From assembly GCA_033297075.1 (NCBI GenBank), contig MU858177.1:44764-108763 (forward strand): a stretch of DNA of 64,000 nt. Reading direction: 5' to 3'. Below are positions 43,230-54,128 of this stretch, piece after piece. The notes below the pieces were generated by a model. That model saw only the letters and a list, made by a program, of their open reading frames with translations, did no database searches and had not been told where the DNA came from. The position numbers and the translations under genes are program-made. The DNA comes from Rhypophila decipiens (taxonomy: Eukaryota > Ascomycota > Sordariomycetes > Sordariales > Naviculisporaceae). How positions within the stretch are numbered: position 1 is the first letter of the stretch; every line of letters begins with the position of its first letter.

Positions 43230-45263
43230 TTATGCCAACACGGTAGCCCTGGCCTTTGTTCCCGCCCCAGAGCGAATGATATCGGCAGCCTAAAACATCA
43301 TTCGACATTAGCATTATCCCAATTCATCATGAGTCACAGAGCATGGATGTAAACAAACCTTTTCAGCAATAGCATAAACAGTCTGACAAGTATTTCCTCC
43401 AGGTAAAGTGGGCATCACACTCGCATCCACGACCCTCAAATTCTTGGTCCCATACACTCGAAGCTGCTCATCCACAACACCGCCCAATTCCCTAGGCATC
43501 ATCGCACACGTCCCCACAGGATGGAATTCACTCGGTGACAGACTCTCAATGATATATTCCTCCCAGTCCTTGTCACTTTGTACACTTGTACCGGGGACTA
43601 CTTCGGTCGTCCGCCAGGTGGCAGTGAGAGGATTCTCAAAGTGGAATTTTCGTGCATAACGGTGGATCTCGGTCATTATTGTCACGTCCATGGGATTTGA
43701 AAGGGCCCGGTAGTCTACCATCGGAACTCGGCCATAGGGATCGCGGGGATCGACGTTTACCGTGCCGCGACTTAGAGGGTGTAGGTCGATAAGGATGCCC
43801 GACGTCGAGCCCCCGGTGATGACAAAGTTGAAAAAGGCAGTATTGTTGCCGTTCAGGGCAGAAGCGAGGGCGCGCATTTGGGCAGCGTAGCCGGCCGCAA
43901 CGGTGGGATCGGTATCGGCGGGGAGGTATGCCGAGTGGTTTTGGGCCAGGAGTTGAGAAGAGATGGTGCTTGCGCGGGTGGAAATGACCGGGAAGGGGAG
44001 CCAGGCTGCTGCGTTCCCAGTGGCGATCGAGTTGGGGCCTGTTTTGTTGGTTCGCCACACGTTTTGGGCCCACGAGGCAAAGGTCGCGTTCATGAACATG
44101 TCATCGGGAGAAGGTTTTGCCGAGAGGTTCCGGTCTGAAAGGTAGATGGTTAGTATGGTACATAAGGCTAGGAGAGAGGAAAACGTACACTGATACGTAG
44201 CCTGCAACATGGGGTGGTCCTGAAAGTTCTGTCCTACGCCTGGCAGATCAACGATGGTGTCAATCTTGGCCGCCGTCAAGATCTTCTTTGGCCCGATCCC
44301 ACTGAGCTGCAGGATGTGCGGGCTGTGAATGCCACCAGCTGCGAGAATGACCTCCTTACTGGCAACGACTGTAGTCGTATTGGTAAGAAGCTTGGAATTT
44401 GCCGGGATAAACGTCACACCCGTCGCGGTCGTCCCGTTCAGCAGGATCTTGGTCACCCGCGAGTCGGCAATCAGGTGGTAGTTGCTCCGATTCTGGTTGT
44501 CCAAGTGCCCCGTCTTGGCATATGACCGCTCGACCTTCTTGGGGTCCATGAACTGCGGATACCAGTACACGCCTGGCTTGCCTGAGCCCGAATCACCGGG
44601 GAACTCGACACCCGGCAGACCCTTGAAGGCCTCCATGATCAAGGTCGTGCCGGGATACTGAAACGATGGCCAAGCGGCGTAGACGCCCGAGGTGGTGCCC
44701 CAGTAGCTGGTGTTGTACGTCATCCTCGCCGATGCAGCGACATCTGCATTGGGCGGCACAAAGTTGAGGGCCTTTCGAAAGTACGGTAGCAGACCCTGCC
44801 AACTCCAGTCCGAGCTGCCGCTGAAGAAACTGCCCCATCGGTCGTAGTCTTCAGTCGTTCCACGGACGGTCATGAGGGCGTTGACGGCCGAGCTGCCTCC
44901 TACGATCTTGCCAGCCTGGACGGCGGTAGTTCTGTTCTGTAGGTTGACCTGCGGGACCGACTGGATGTCGTAAAGATACCCGCTGGACATGCCACCGAAT
45001 CCGCCGGAAATGGTCTTGATAGAGTTGGGCATGATGTTGGGGCCATATTCGATTACGAGGACGGTGGTCTTGCCGTCTTCGGTGAGCCGGTCTGCCACGG
45101 TGAGGCCAGCTGTGCCTCCGCCGACGATGACATAGTCGTAGGATGGGAGGAGCTTGGTGGCGCGGGTGATGATGGTCGCCGAGAGGGCGCGATGCGCTTC
45201 GCAGTGCAGGACCAAGCTGGTCAGGACCGTCGCTGCGGTGGTGATAACCTGAAAGGAGCGCAT
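43230..45263 (-). CDS. Secreted GMC-family FAD oxidoreductase (AA3)
   Basis: Exons 45263-44189, 44134-43359 and 43289-43230 join in frame to 636 residues; introns are 54 and 69 nt. A signal peptide (about residues 1-23) precedes the FAD-binding VIVGGGTAGLTVADRL. The GMC signature 1 (GGSSAVNALMTVRG) and signature 2 (GGIHSPHILQLSGIGP) are present. The catalytic His lies in FHPVGTCAM. The second active-site position in PGGNTCQTVYAIAEK is Asn, as in choline oxidase and choline dehydrogenase, not His as in glucose oxidase and aryl-alcohol oxidase. The third exon supplies the C-terminal AADII helix. Such enzymes oxidise alcohols or sugars outside the cell; the substrate cannot be read from sequence. 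Confidence 0.9.
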
Positions 45264-45903
45264 TATGTTGACATATGTTGACCAGACCGGACTCGGGTTT
45301 CCAGTTCACTGTGGAAATCCAGATGGTGGCCTCACATTGGAATCATGTTGCAGGTATACTCTGCTGCTTTATTGACCACGATGCGGGCATGTAAAGTGCC
45401 GAGTAGCGACATATTGCTGATGGGCTGTTGTTTCGGTGAGTTCCGCCATAGGCTGAAACAGGCCCAAGTCAAGAGAAATAAAGGGTCTTGGCTTGGAGAA
45501 TGTAGGATCCGGTTTTGAGCAAGCTGAATTGTGAGAGGGCAGAACCGCAGTGGCTAAATGAGGTAGGGGCTGCCAATTACTAGCACTCTAAGCTGGGTCC
45601 AAAAGGATCTCATGCCATGCAGGGGATTATTACCTAAAATCTGGGGATGCTGGTCGGTGTTGGTCTATTTTAGCCGTCCGGGCAGGAGGACGGAAGGAGT
45701 GCGGAGAATAAATTGAACGGACGGGACGGGTCTCGATTGCAGTGGTGATCCGAGGTCAATCAATTGATCGCCAATGCCTGTTGGCGTGGGAACGACAAAG
45801 ACTGTAGTCGGTGGAGCCAAATCAGGGGTGTAAACAATCAACAGCGATCAAAAATCACGATACACGAGAGTAGGGTCGACAAATATCTAGCTGCAATTCC
45901 AGC
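45264..45903. other. Intergenic region
   Basis: A 640-bp promoter region for the GMC gene on the minus strand. No gene was seen. Confidence 0.5.
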
Positions 45904-47850
45904 TCAAGCAATCGCATTGTAAACAAACGGTCCAAAGGTCGTGGCCCCGTTCAGCACACCATGGATGCTAAACTTGCCCCCTCCACAAGTATACGTGAGA
46001 TCCCAGTCCTGCGAGATCCAGTCCTTGGCAGACAAGTCATACCTAAGCACGTCGCCTAGGAGCGGGTTACTCCCCACAACCGACCCATGGCCAGCGGACA
46101 TGACCAGACACACACTCCCACTGCCTCGTCCGTCCTTCTTCTCGGTAAACATTTTGGCCTCGGCCACGCCATCAATCTTGACCGAAACGGGAAAGTTCAT
46201 CCCCTGGATGGTAACCACCGACTGAATGTTGAGATTGTTGTAAGTCATGGTGACATTTTTGCCGTCCTCTCCGTTGATTTCAAATCCGCCCGAGCCAGTA
46301 ACGCCCACCACGACGCCGGTAAGCCCCTCCACCGGCAAGGTCTCTTTCATCTGCTTCTCGACCAACGCCTTGGTACTGGGAATATCCAGACTCCACTTCC
46401 TCGTGGCCATGAAGCACTCGTCCGTGGGGATATTGCTCCCTGCGCAACTACCACTCTGCTCTTCGTCCTCGTCGTCCTTTGGTTCCTCCTTTTTCTCGCA
46501 CCCATCTTTTAGTCCCGCTTTTCGTTTCTTTCCATTCTTGCACGGACAGCTCTCATCCTTGTAGAACTGCTTGACGAGCACAGTGGCCTTGTCAGTCTCG
46601 ACATCCGCCGTCGAGACAAACAAGACAAAAACAGAGACGCTCTCTTCGCATTCCGTGACGATGAAGCCTTTGGATCCCCAGTCGCCAGTAGGAAGGTCAA
46701 GCCACTCTTTCCCACCACCAAGACGATATTTCACCTTGCCCCCCTTTGGTCGTGAACCCAGACTCACCATGACAATCTGTCCGCCATCAACCTGAACGAC
46801 AAACTCACTAACGGTAAACGGCACAGTGGCGATATCAATCTTTCCCTCCTTCCCCTCCGCATCCGTCATGACCAGCGTAGCAGGCAACACAGCTCCCCCA
46901 GCGGTAGGGATATACCTCCCATTCGTATCCTGTATCCCCAAGCCCGAAGAAGGCCCAAACGCCCTACCCAGCGTGAAACTCTCTGCAAATCGTTCAAAGC
47001 CCATAATGGCCATGACATCCCGACTCAACCTCTTTCTCTCTTGGACCCCGCCAGCCTGTCCATTCGCCTGACTAGCCAAAAGCACAAACTGATTTATCCC
47101 CTCAGCGCCCCAAACCCCTTCCAGGCTTTGAAAGAACAACCCAGTAGCATACGCACTCTTGGAAGAAGAACCTGCATGTCTCAGCTCATCATGCTGATAC
47201 AGCGCCACATCGGGGTTATACCCGCTCGAGTCAAGCCATTCCAAATCAACACTCGGAAAAGCAAGGTTGGAAAAGTACATGGCGCTCCCTTCAATGATCC
47301 ACGACGGAAACGGTTGAGTCGCCTCGTCAAGCGGGAGATTCCATTTCTGAACACAGTGATATATCTCGTGCGCTAGCTTTTGTTGAGCTGGTCCTGGGTC
47401 CGCATCATCAGGCGAGGTAGCACCGTTGGTAGATAGCTCGGCAAGCCAACCCGAGTAGCCAATTATTCTGCACGGCGCAGGGGGGAATTCGGCTTGGTTG
47501 GTGACCAGGGTGTAAGCTGGATGGGACATGTTGGTTATCAAGAGGACTATTTCGGGAAACGCTGATGGCAGAGGCAGCGAAGAATATGTTGATATGGTTC
47601 GGTCAAAGGTATCGCTTAACAAGACGGGGAGGAGGGGCACGAGAGAAGGGTCGAAATCGGTGGTATGAATTACCGAGATGGGGATGTTGGATATTGTAGT
47701 TGGGTAGCCGGGCAGATAGGCGCAGGGGCCAGTTATGCCATGGTCGTTAGAGGGCAGAGTCGGCCAGAACTGCATGCAGGGAAATGTACTCTGTGCGATG
47801 GTCCTCCATGGAAGCGGGATGAGGGATAGGAGCGTTGCTTTTGGTTTCAT
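45904..47850 (-). CDS. Secreted HExxH protein, putative zinc metallopeptidase
   Basis: A 648-residue intron-less protein. The N-terminus (MKPKATLLSLIPLPWRTIAQS) is a signal peptide. His161-Glu162-x-x-His165 (HEIYH) forms a zincin motif, and Glu187 in SWIIEGSAMYF lies 22 residues after the second His, the arrangement of gluzincins (HExxH followed by a Glu ligand in a helix). The region 160-300 is helical as expected for such a domain. The remaining ~350 residues form beta-rich segments with one very acidic, Lys/Glu/Asp-rich cysteine-containing insert (about residues 430-465). I do not recognise a named peptidase family. Proteolysis outside the cell is inferred from the motif and signal peptide. 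Confidence 0.72.
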   Translation of the reverse strand: MKPKATLLSLIPLPWRTIAQSTFPCMQFWPTLPSNDHGITGPCAYLPGYPTTISNIPISVIHTTDFDPSLVPLLPVLLSDTFDRTISTYSSLPLPSAFPEIVLLITNMSHPAYTLVTNQAEFPPAPCRIIGYSGWLAELSTNGATSPDDADPGPAQQKLAHEIYHCVQKWNLPLDEATQPFPSWIIEGSAMYFSNLAFPSVDLEWLDSSGYNPDVALYQHDELRHAGSSSKSAYATGLFFQSLEGVWGAEGINQFVLLASQANGQAGGVQERKRLSRDVMAIMGFERFAESFTLGRAFGPSSGLGIQDTNGRYIPTAGGAVLPATLVMTDAEGKEGKIDIATVPFTVSEFVVQVDGGQIVMVSLGSRPKGGKVKYRLGGGKEWLDLPTGDWGSKGFIVTECEESVSVFVLFVSTADVETDKATVLVKQFYKDESCPCKNGKKRKAGLKDGCEKKEEPKDDEDEEQSGSCAGSNIPTDECFMATRKWSLDIPSTKALVEKQMKETLPVEGLTGVVVGVTGSGGFEINGEDGKNVTMTYNNLNIQSVVTIQGMNFPVSVKIDGVAEAKMFTEKKDGRGSGSVCLVMSAGHGSVVGSNPLLGDVLRYDLSAKDWISQDWDLTYTCGGGKFSIHGVLNGATTFGPFVYNAIA

Positions 47851-48771
47851 CGTGGATCTCTAGTGGGTATGAGAATGAATCGAGAAGGGAAGGACGGATG
47901 GCGGGATATGCGGAAACATTGCACAAATCCATTGCAACAGACCGGTCTGCGAGGAAAGGAGAGAAGATATATACCCGGCATTCTGGCAAGGGGAAGGAGA
48001 GAAGCAGACGATAAGCCTATGCGCCGCTGCGGTCAACTGCTCAACTGCTTGAAGAGCTGCCTGGACTACATTTCTGTGGCGCTCGTAGGGCAGCCAGTCA
48101 GGAGAGCAACACTTGAATGTTCTAATCATAAGGTCCATGTGGCTTGGCTTTGCCGTCCTCCAGATCGTGGTGGTGGTGGCTTGTGGTGTCTTCTACAGGG
48201 GTCGAGATGTCGTCGATTGGACTGCAACAGATCTTGGCAGCTGGTTACATTTGATGAAGTGAGGAACTTCAAGTCGCATCTCGTCGGAGGAATTAAACCC
48301 GAGGTGTAGTGTAGGGCTGAAAAGGGGCTGACGATAGCTGCATATGCCAAGCTTTAGCCTTTAGGCAGGGTCTCGACCTGAACCAAACTACCAGTATGTG
48401 ACTGTCAATGCCGGCTGGGGGAATGTTTTTCTAATATCAGACTCAGGATGGCATTCTTGTATTCTGGGAATTTTTGACCGTATAATATGATGCAATTGTA
48501 TTATGTGTAGATATATCTCTGTAGTGTAATTATTACGATTGCACTCCTTTGAGCAACAACTCAACCGGGGTATCCTTTCATGAACTGAACGAAACCAAAA
48601 ACAAGCAACCAGCAGAGAAAGCCATACTAGAACCAAAACGACAAAAGAAACCAACCAGAGAAACGCGCGCTGGTACCCTCAAAGCCAGAATAAGAAGCAA
48701 GGCCTGATAGCCATGTATGCGTGTGTTCCCTAACGCCCCATCCGGCTCCATTTCCCTTTCCAACCCCCTCC
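47851..48771. other. Intergenic region
   Basis: This interval contains the promoter of the HExxH gene and the 3' flank of erdS. No supportable gene was seen. Confidence 0.5.
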
Positions 48772-51516
48772 TTACATCTCATCCTCAAAGAACTTGACCA
48801 ACGTCCTGGCCCCGCTGACACCCAACCCCATGAATGGATAGCAGATATACACCAGCTCATTCTGTGTGCCAAACTTCTCGCGGAACTCGCTCTTATTCAC
48901 GAGCTTCAGCTGCTGCGCAATCGTCCTGTACGTCTTGCTCAAAATCTTGGCCCGGATGCCGTCCATGTTCTCCCCGGTAACCATCTCGGGCATGGCTCCG
49001 GCACCAAACGTAACCTCCTTGACCCCAGACTTGGCCAGCGCCGTGATGGCCGCCGAGATCAGCGCCTCGATGGTCCCGTTGGGCGAACCGGGGAAATCGA
49101 GCGCAAACTTGATCTGGTACCCATGCTTGGGGCTCAGCTTGTGCAAGATGCAGAGCGCAGCAATCTCGCCGTCCTTGTCCTCAGCCCAGAGAAAGCGACG
49201 ATGTTCCAGGTCAATCCAGGGACGGACCTCGGTCAAATGGACCTGCTTGCCCTTGCGGTTGGCCTTCCAGTCCTCGATGCGCTTGTCGCACCGCTTCATG
49301 AATTCCTCAGAGGGGCCTTCGTCAATGGGCACCTCGTGGATGGTCACGCCAGCTTCTTGGGCCTGTCGCTCCTTCTTGGCCACTTTCTTGGCTTCGTCTA
49401 CCGGGACGCGCTCTTCAGCCACGCACGAGAGACTCCGCCAGCCGAGCTTGGAGGCAAGAATCTCCTCGACGTCGGCAGACACGAGGAGCCACAAGGGCCG
49501 GAGGTCCTTCTCCTTGCGCATGTACTTGAGGAAGTCGCGGATCACAATGGGATACTGGCGCTCGTCGCAGAGCGGGTTACCCATGACGAGGGCGTAGCCA
49601 TTCTCTTCGGCATATCCGACGGCGGCGCCAGTCTCAATGTGGCGCCAGACTGTGTATCTGTCGTCGAGCCAGGATGTGTTTGTCGCGTCGCCATAGTTGG
49701 CAATGAGCTGCTCCAGCGTGGGCATTGGGATCTCGCCAATGTTGCCGTGCTCAAAGTTGTAGGCGAACCGGATGGTGTCGGCTTCGGGATGCGGGAGCTT
49801 GGCAACAACAGCCGCTTGTTCGGGCAGCGATTTGGGATCGCGAGGGATCAACGATGCGTTGCGAATGTCGCCCAGGTTGAGCAGGAGGAAGAGAATTCTC
49901 TCCAGACCGATACCACATCCGGCATGTGGCAAAACACCAAACTCGAAACCCTGCATGTACTCTTGCATGGTAGCTGGGTCGATGCCCGCCTTCTGCATAC
50001 GTTCCTTGAGGACGCGCGGCTGGTGGATACGCTGGCCCCCGGTGGTGATCTCTTGGCCGCGGAGGAAAATGTCGAACGAGTTGGTGAACCTAGGATCCTC
50101 GGCGTCCAGGTGGGTGTAGAATGGTCTAGCAGAGGCAGGGAACTTGTCGATGATGTAGTAGTCGGTATTGTATTTCTCCTTGATCAGTTCACCCAAGCGA
50201 ATCTCGGCGCGGGTGCTGAGATCTTCGACCTCGGATGCGGCATGTCCATGATCATCTGTCCAGCCAGACTCATTCAACAAGGCGACAGCATCTTTGAACT
50301 TGAGGACGGGTGTCTCCTCCCGCCAGACGAGGTCCTCATGGGGGAACCTGGTCTTGATCACGTCGATCTCCTTGCGGAACCGCTCGTAGATGCCCTTGAA
50401 TATGGCTTTCATGAGGTTGTCAATGATTTCGAGTGCCTCGTGATAGTCGGAATTGATGGCCATCTCGAGATCCATGCCAGTGTACTCGGTAAGATGGCGA
50501 TGGGTGTTGCTGTCCTCGGCACGGAAGACGGGGCCGATCTCAAAGACGCGGCCAAAGTCAGCCGAGATGCTCATCTGCTTGGAGAGCTGGGGGCTTTGAG
50601 CGAGGAAGGCGTTGCGGCCAAAGTAGTTAACCTTGAACACCTCTGCGCCAGACTCGGTGGCGGCGGGCATCAGCTTGGGGGTGTGGATCTCGATGAAGCC
50701 TTGGTCCTCGAGGAACCGGCGGAAGATGGAGCAGATGCCCGAGTTGATGCGGAAAATGGACTGGGCAGTGGGTGTCCTCAGGAAGGCAATCCGGTTGGCG
50801 ACACGGACACGGGTAGAGGCGAGTGACTCGACCTCGTGGGTCTCCTTGTTCTCTTCGACGTGGTCGATCGAGTGGACATCGATGGGAAGGTTTTCCTCAA
50901 CTGGAACGACAGCATACATCTTGTCGATGAGCACCTCGGCATCGTGCACGCTGCAGCCCTTGACGGCCTCGGGTGGTCGTTGTAAGGTGCCCTCGACATG
51001 CACGATCCCTTCATTAACGAGATGTGTGGCCCAGCGCACAAAGTGCTCCGACACGGCTCCCTCGCGATATGTCAAGACACCTTGGACAGTGTCGATCTGG
51101 TCTCGGAAGACAATGAAAGCAAGCTTGGAGCTCAACGAGCGGACATGTTGGATGCGGGCTGTAAAGACAACCTGCTGTCCAATGTAGTCTGGGTTGCCGG
51201 CAATCTTTTGGAGTGACGACGTGTTGGCGAGCACCTCCTTGGGCTTGGTGCCGTATCTCTCGGCGATCTCGGGATCATCACTCTCGAGGGCCCTCTCCTC
51301 TTCTTCGACTCGTCTCGTGTGGAAGGACCGCCTCTCCTCTTCACGCTCGTCTTCTTTGATGAGACGGTCCTGAACCTTTTTCAGGCTTTTCTTGTGCCGG
51401 TCATCTTCGAGGTTCTCAATCTTGCCAATCTTGGGCTTGGTGATGTGGTTCTTAGCCGAAGCGTGACCGACAATGCGATTCAGGGCCAGAATCGGCTTCT
51501 TCAAAATGGCCGGCAT
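48772..51516 (-). CDS. erdS: Ergosteryl-3beta-O-L-aspartate synthase (AspRS-DUF2156 fusion)
   Basis: A 914-residue intron-less fusion. Residues ~1-90 are a charged coiled extension. Residues ~105-560 are a complete class II aspartyl-tRNA synthetase: an OB-fold anticodon domain, motif 2 (FRAEDSNTHRHLTEYTGMD near residue 330) and motif 3 (GIGLERILFLLLNLGDIR near residue 535). After a short linker, residues ~572-905 form a DUF2156/GNAT-like domain related to the C-terminus of bacterial MprF. In fungi this fusion is ErdS: it charges tRNA-Asp and then transfers aspartate to the 3-hydroxyl of ergosterol, making a lipid that affects drug and antimicrobial-peptide sensitivity. It is distinct from the stand-alone housekeeping AspRS, which should be elsewhere. 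An alpha/beta hydrolase gene starts divergently 1.4 kb away and is probably the matching hydrolase. No key AspRS motif is missing. Confidence 0.93.
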   Translation of the reverse strand: MPAILKKPILALNRIVGHASAKNHITKPKIGKIENLEDDRHKKSLKKVQDRLIKEDEREEERRSFHTRRVEEEERALESDDPEIAERYGTKPKEVLANTSSLQKIAGNPDYIGQQVVFTARIQHVRSLSSKLAFIVFRDQIDTVQGVLTYREGAVSEHFVRWATHLVNEGIVHVEGTLQRPPEAVKGCSVHDAEVLIDKMYAVVPVEENLPIDVHSIDHVEENKETHEVESLASTRVRVANRIAFLRTPTAQSIFRINSGICSIFRRFLEDQGFIEIHTPKLMPAATESGAEVFKVNYFGRNAFLAQSPQLSKQMSISADFGRVFEIGPVFRAEDSNTHRHLTEYTGMDLEMAINSDYHEALEIIDNLMKAIFKGIYERFRKEIDVIKTRFPHEDLVWREETPVLKFKDAVALLNESGWTDDHGHAASEVEDLSTRAEIRLGELIKEKYNTDYYIIDKFPASARPFYTHLDAEDPRFTNSFDIFLRGQEITTGGQRIHQPRVLKERMQKAGIDPATMQEYMQGFEFGVLPHAGCGIGLERILFLLLNLGDIRNASLIPRDPKSLPEQAAVVAKLPHPEADTIRFAYNFEHGNIGEIPMPTLEQLIANYGDATNTSWLDDRYTVWRHIETGAAVGYAEENGYALVMGNPLCDERQYPIVIRDFLKYMRKEKDLRPLWLLVSADVEEILASKLGWRSLSCVAEERVPVDEAKKVAKKERQAQEAGVTIHEVPIDEGPSEEFMKRCDKRIEDWKANRKGKQVHLTEVRPWIDLEHRRFLWAEDKDGEIAALCILHKLSPKHGYQIKFALDFPGSPNGTIEALISAAITALAKSGVKEVTFGAGAMPEMVTGENMDGIRAKILSKTYRTIAQQLKLVNKSEFREKFGTQNELVYICYPFMGLGVSGARTLVKFFEDEM

Positions 51517-52907
51517 GGTGCCGACTGGGATGTGTTGTGGTTGCGATTTGCTATGTGAGATGCGAATGGGTCAGGACAGCAACAGCGGCGGGGCAAGTGT
51601 TGATCGTCAAAGCCAAGCCTAAAAGCTCACTGCAACGCAGTAGGTAGGTACCAGAGGGGAGGAAGGATGATGGAGGAGACAAGAACAAGAATACGAGGTA
51701 AAGTCTCAGCAGTCGGGAAGGAGGCTTTGAAGAGTAAATTATGTCAACAGGAGTGAGAACGTGCCAAGGTCACAGGCTGGGCGGCAACAGGATTTTTGTT
51801 GGATTTTATTGTTGACGTTGGCGACTTCGGCTTGGTGGGAGAGTTCCCAGTGACGAAGGTTCCCGAATGTGCGCTCACAAATCACTGTGACTACTGCACA
51901 TCTGGGCCGCACCTTGCAAGCCCCGTAAGCCCCAAACTGTAAGGTACCGGTATTGGGAGGCGTGTGGGTGTCGAGGTGTCAATGTGTGTCAAAGAGAAAA
52001 CCTGTTGTTCCCGGAACTGTCGGCTTCGGCACATGCAAGACGCTGACTACCAATAATAAATGTGAACAACTGTAAAATCTGGTCCGCCATCGCCGATTTC
52101 CCGAGGAATTCTTTGGGCCCATGACCACGACAACGCCTGAAAGATATCACTAACATGCGTCGTGGAGCCTCAGAGCTTGGCCGGTTGCTGTGACTTGCGT
52201 CATCGTTCGTCTGGGACCCGGCGTGGTTCGCGACAGGAGCGGAGCACTTTCTCCGGCGGCGACGCGCATTGTGATTGTGAACGTCATGACGTCACTGGGC
52301 TGTTCAGGTGCCCCACCGCCTGCACAATGCTAAACGTCAAACGTCCATGATTGACATTCAAGGGCATGGCAGATAATGATGAAAATAAAACAACACTCCC
52401 TGTCTTTAAAATCGGATAAAAGAAGTCATTTAATAACTTGAAATGATGGCTTCATAAGGCATTTTATGCTTCACTGTGACCCTTCTGTCTTTGTGGTTCT
52501 GGACTTGGCAGGGTCGAAGGAAAACATGGCGCCCCGCTAAAGCAGCGGGAACCCCACCAATTCACGCTCCTGAAGCTTGTTTGCAGGTCCCCCCACCAAA
52601 TATGCAATATCCGGGGTTGTCACGGGTGAGAACCCAAGCGCCTGGAAAGACTCGCTCATCGTTCACACGGGCGCGTGGTGTGACATCAATGGCTGCCACT
52701 GCAACTTGGCAGAAACTGCCAAACTGGACGCGAACAAATTGATGTGTTAATCTCAGCTGTTATAGGCATCAATTGACCAAGGTTGCAATCTCTCACAACG
52801 CATCCTTCGATTGTGAAACTTGGACCCTGTGGTATTGTCTCTGCCAGGCACAACTACGTAATCCCATTTTCCCTTGCATCGACCGCTTCTCCAAACACCA
52901 CCAGACC
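51517..52907. promoter_or_regulatory. Shared divergent region between erdS and the erdH-like gene
   Basis: The 1.4-kb interval separates two divergently transcribed genes and holds both promoters. A perfect palindromic CRE (TGACGTCA) at 52287-52294 is directly preceded by ACGTCA at 52281, giving two overlapping-phase bZIP sites roughly midway. No further gene was found. Coordinate control through the CRE is inference. Confidence 0.5.
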
Positions 52908-54128
52908 ATGCCCGGACAGGTCACTACCACTAACAAAAACATCAACAACACCAACGTCCGCAATAACACTGGTAACAGAAACACCAAACAACGAGTCGAC
53001 AACCACAACCACGAACAAGACATGTCCAAGATCCCAACAGCAGACGGGATCCCAATCCCCCAAATCCTTGCAGGCCCGCCCTCGAACCCTGACCCTGACG
53101 ATGCAAAGAAGCCCGAAAAGGCCAAAGACCTCACCAAAGAGTCGCCATCGCGCTTTTCTCTCAAGATCACGGCCGGGTTCTGGCGCTCGCTCCAATGCAT
53201 CGGCATGTCGCTGCACTTTCTCGCCAACCCACGACCTCCAAACCCCACATTCACTCGATCCATTAAATCCACAATCTCGTACAAAAAGGGCAACATCCAG
53301 CTGCACTTTTACACACCCAAGAAATACAATGAGGGCAAGAAGGCAGGCAAGAAATACCCAGCAGTGGTCAACTTTCACGGCGGCGGCTTCACCCTAGGCA
53401 ATGCGACCGACGACGCCCGTTTCGCTCGCTTCGTGCTCGAGAAATGCGACGCCATCTTTGTATCAGTCGACTACCGACTCGCTCCCGATTTTCCCTTCCC
53501 GATAGCGGTCGACGACGGCGCAGATGCCATCCTCTACCTCGTCAACAACGCCGACGAGTTCGGTATCGATCCCCAGCGCTTAGCGACTTCTGGCTTCTCC
53601 GCCGGCGGAAACATAGCCATCACCTCGCCCATGCGATTAACCTCGCACCTCAAGACCTTATCCTCGCCGCCCAGAGAGCACAAGATTAGAGCCATCGCGA
53701 CCTGGTATCCTATAACAGATTATACCTTATCCCGTGCAGAACGTCGTGCTTCTTCCATTCGACCGGACCAAACCATCCCGCACACCTTGACACAGCTCTT
53801 TGACGCGGCATATCTCTTTCCTGCCGACTTGAATCTGGCCAATCCATTCTTGTCGCCCAGCAAGGCCTCTGACCAGGTTCTGAAGGAGTCTATCCCGGAG
53901 CATGTCATCTTTTACACATGTGAATGGGACATGTTGCTCAAGGAAGGGCAGGAGTTTGCTGATCGGCTGAAGAGCAAACCCATTGGCAAGAATGTGCGGT
54001 ATAAAATGATCCCCGAGGTACCCCATGGCTGGGACAAGAGTCCTGATCCTGTCAGGCCGGCTGCCATGTCGGAGGAGTTGTATGGCGAGTGCTGTGCTGC
54101 CCTCAAGGAAATTCTGAAGGCGGATTAA
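52908..54128 (+). CDS. erdH: Alpha/beta hydrolase, probable ergosteryl-aspartate hydrolase (ErdH-like)
   Basis: A 406-residue intron-less hydrolase of the hormone-sensitive-lipase class (alpha/beta hydrolase fold 3). The oxyanion-hole HGGGF starts at His157, the nucleophile is Ser231 in GFSAGGN, and the other triad members are Asp341 (CEWD) and His373 (PHGWD). SVDYRLAPDFPFP is also typical. The first 38-40 residues are Asn/Thr-rich and poorly ordered; ATG 53022 would give a 368-residue protein starting MSKIPTADG and is an equally reasonable start. The adjacency to erdS and the family fit ErdH, which removes aspartate from ergosteryl-aspartate. Family membership is seen directly; the ErdH assignment rests on context and could be wrong if this is an unrelated lipase or esterase. 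Confidence 0.85.
   Translation: MPGQVTTTNKNINNTNVRNNTGNRNTKQRVDNHNHEQDMSKIPTADGIPIPQILAGPPSNPDPDDAKKPEKAKDLTKESPSRFSLKITAGFWRSLQCIGMSLHFLANPRPPNPTFTRSIKSTISYKKGNIQLHFYTPKKYNEGKKAGKKYPAVVNFHGGGFTLGNATDDARFARFVLEKCDAIFVSVDYRLAPDFPFPIAVDDGADAILYLVNNADEFGIDPQRLATSGFSAGGNIAITSPMRLTSHLKTLSSPPREHKIRAIATWYPITDYTLSRAERRASSIRPDQTIPHTLTQLFDAAYLFPADLNLANPFLSPSKASDQVLKESIPEHVIFYTCEWDMLLKEGQEFADRLKSKPIGKNVRYKMIPEVPHGWDKSPDPVRPAAMSEELYGECCAALKEILKAD

Noticed and set aside
48721..50826. 701-codon open frame on the plus strand
   Set aside because: It lies opposite erdS and mirrors its codon-position bias; the minus-strand protein has full AspRS and DUF2156 motifs, so the plus frame is an antisense shadow.
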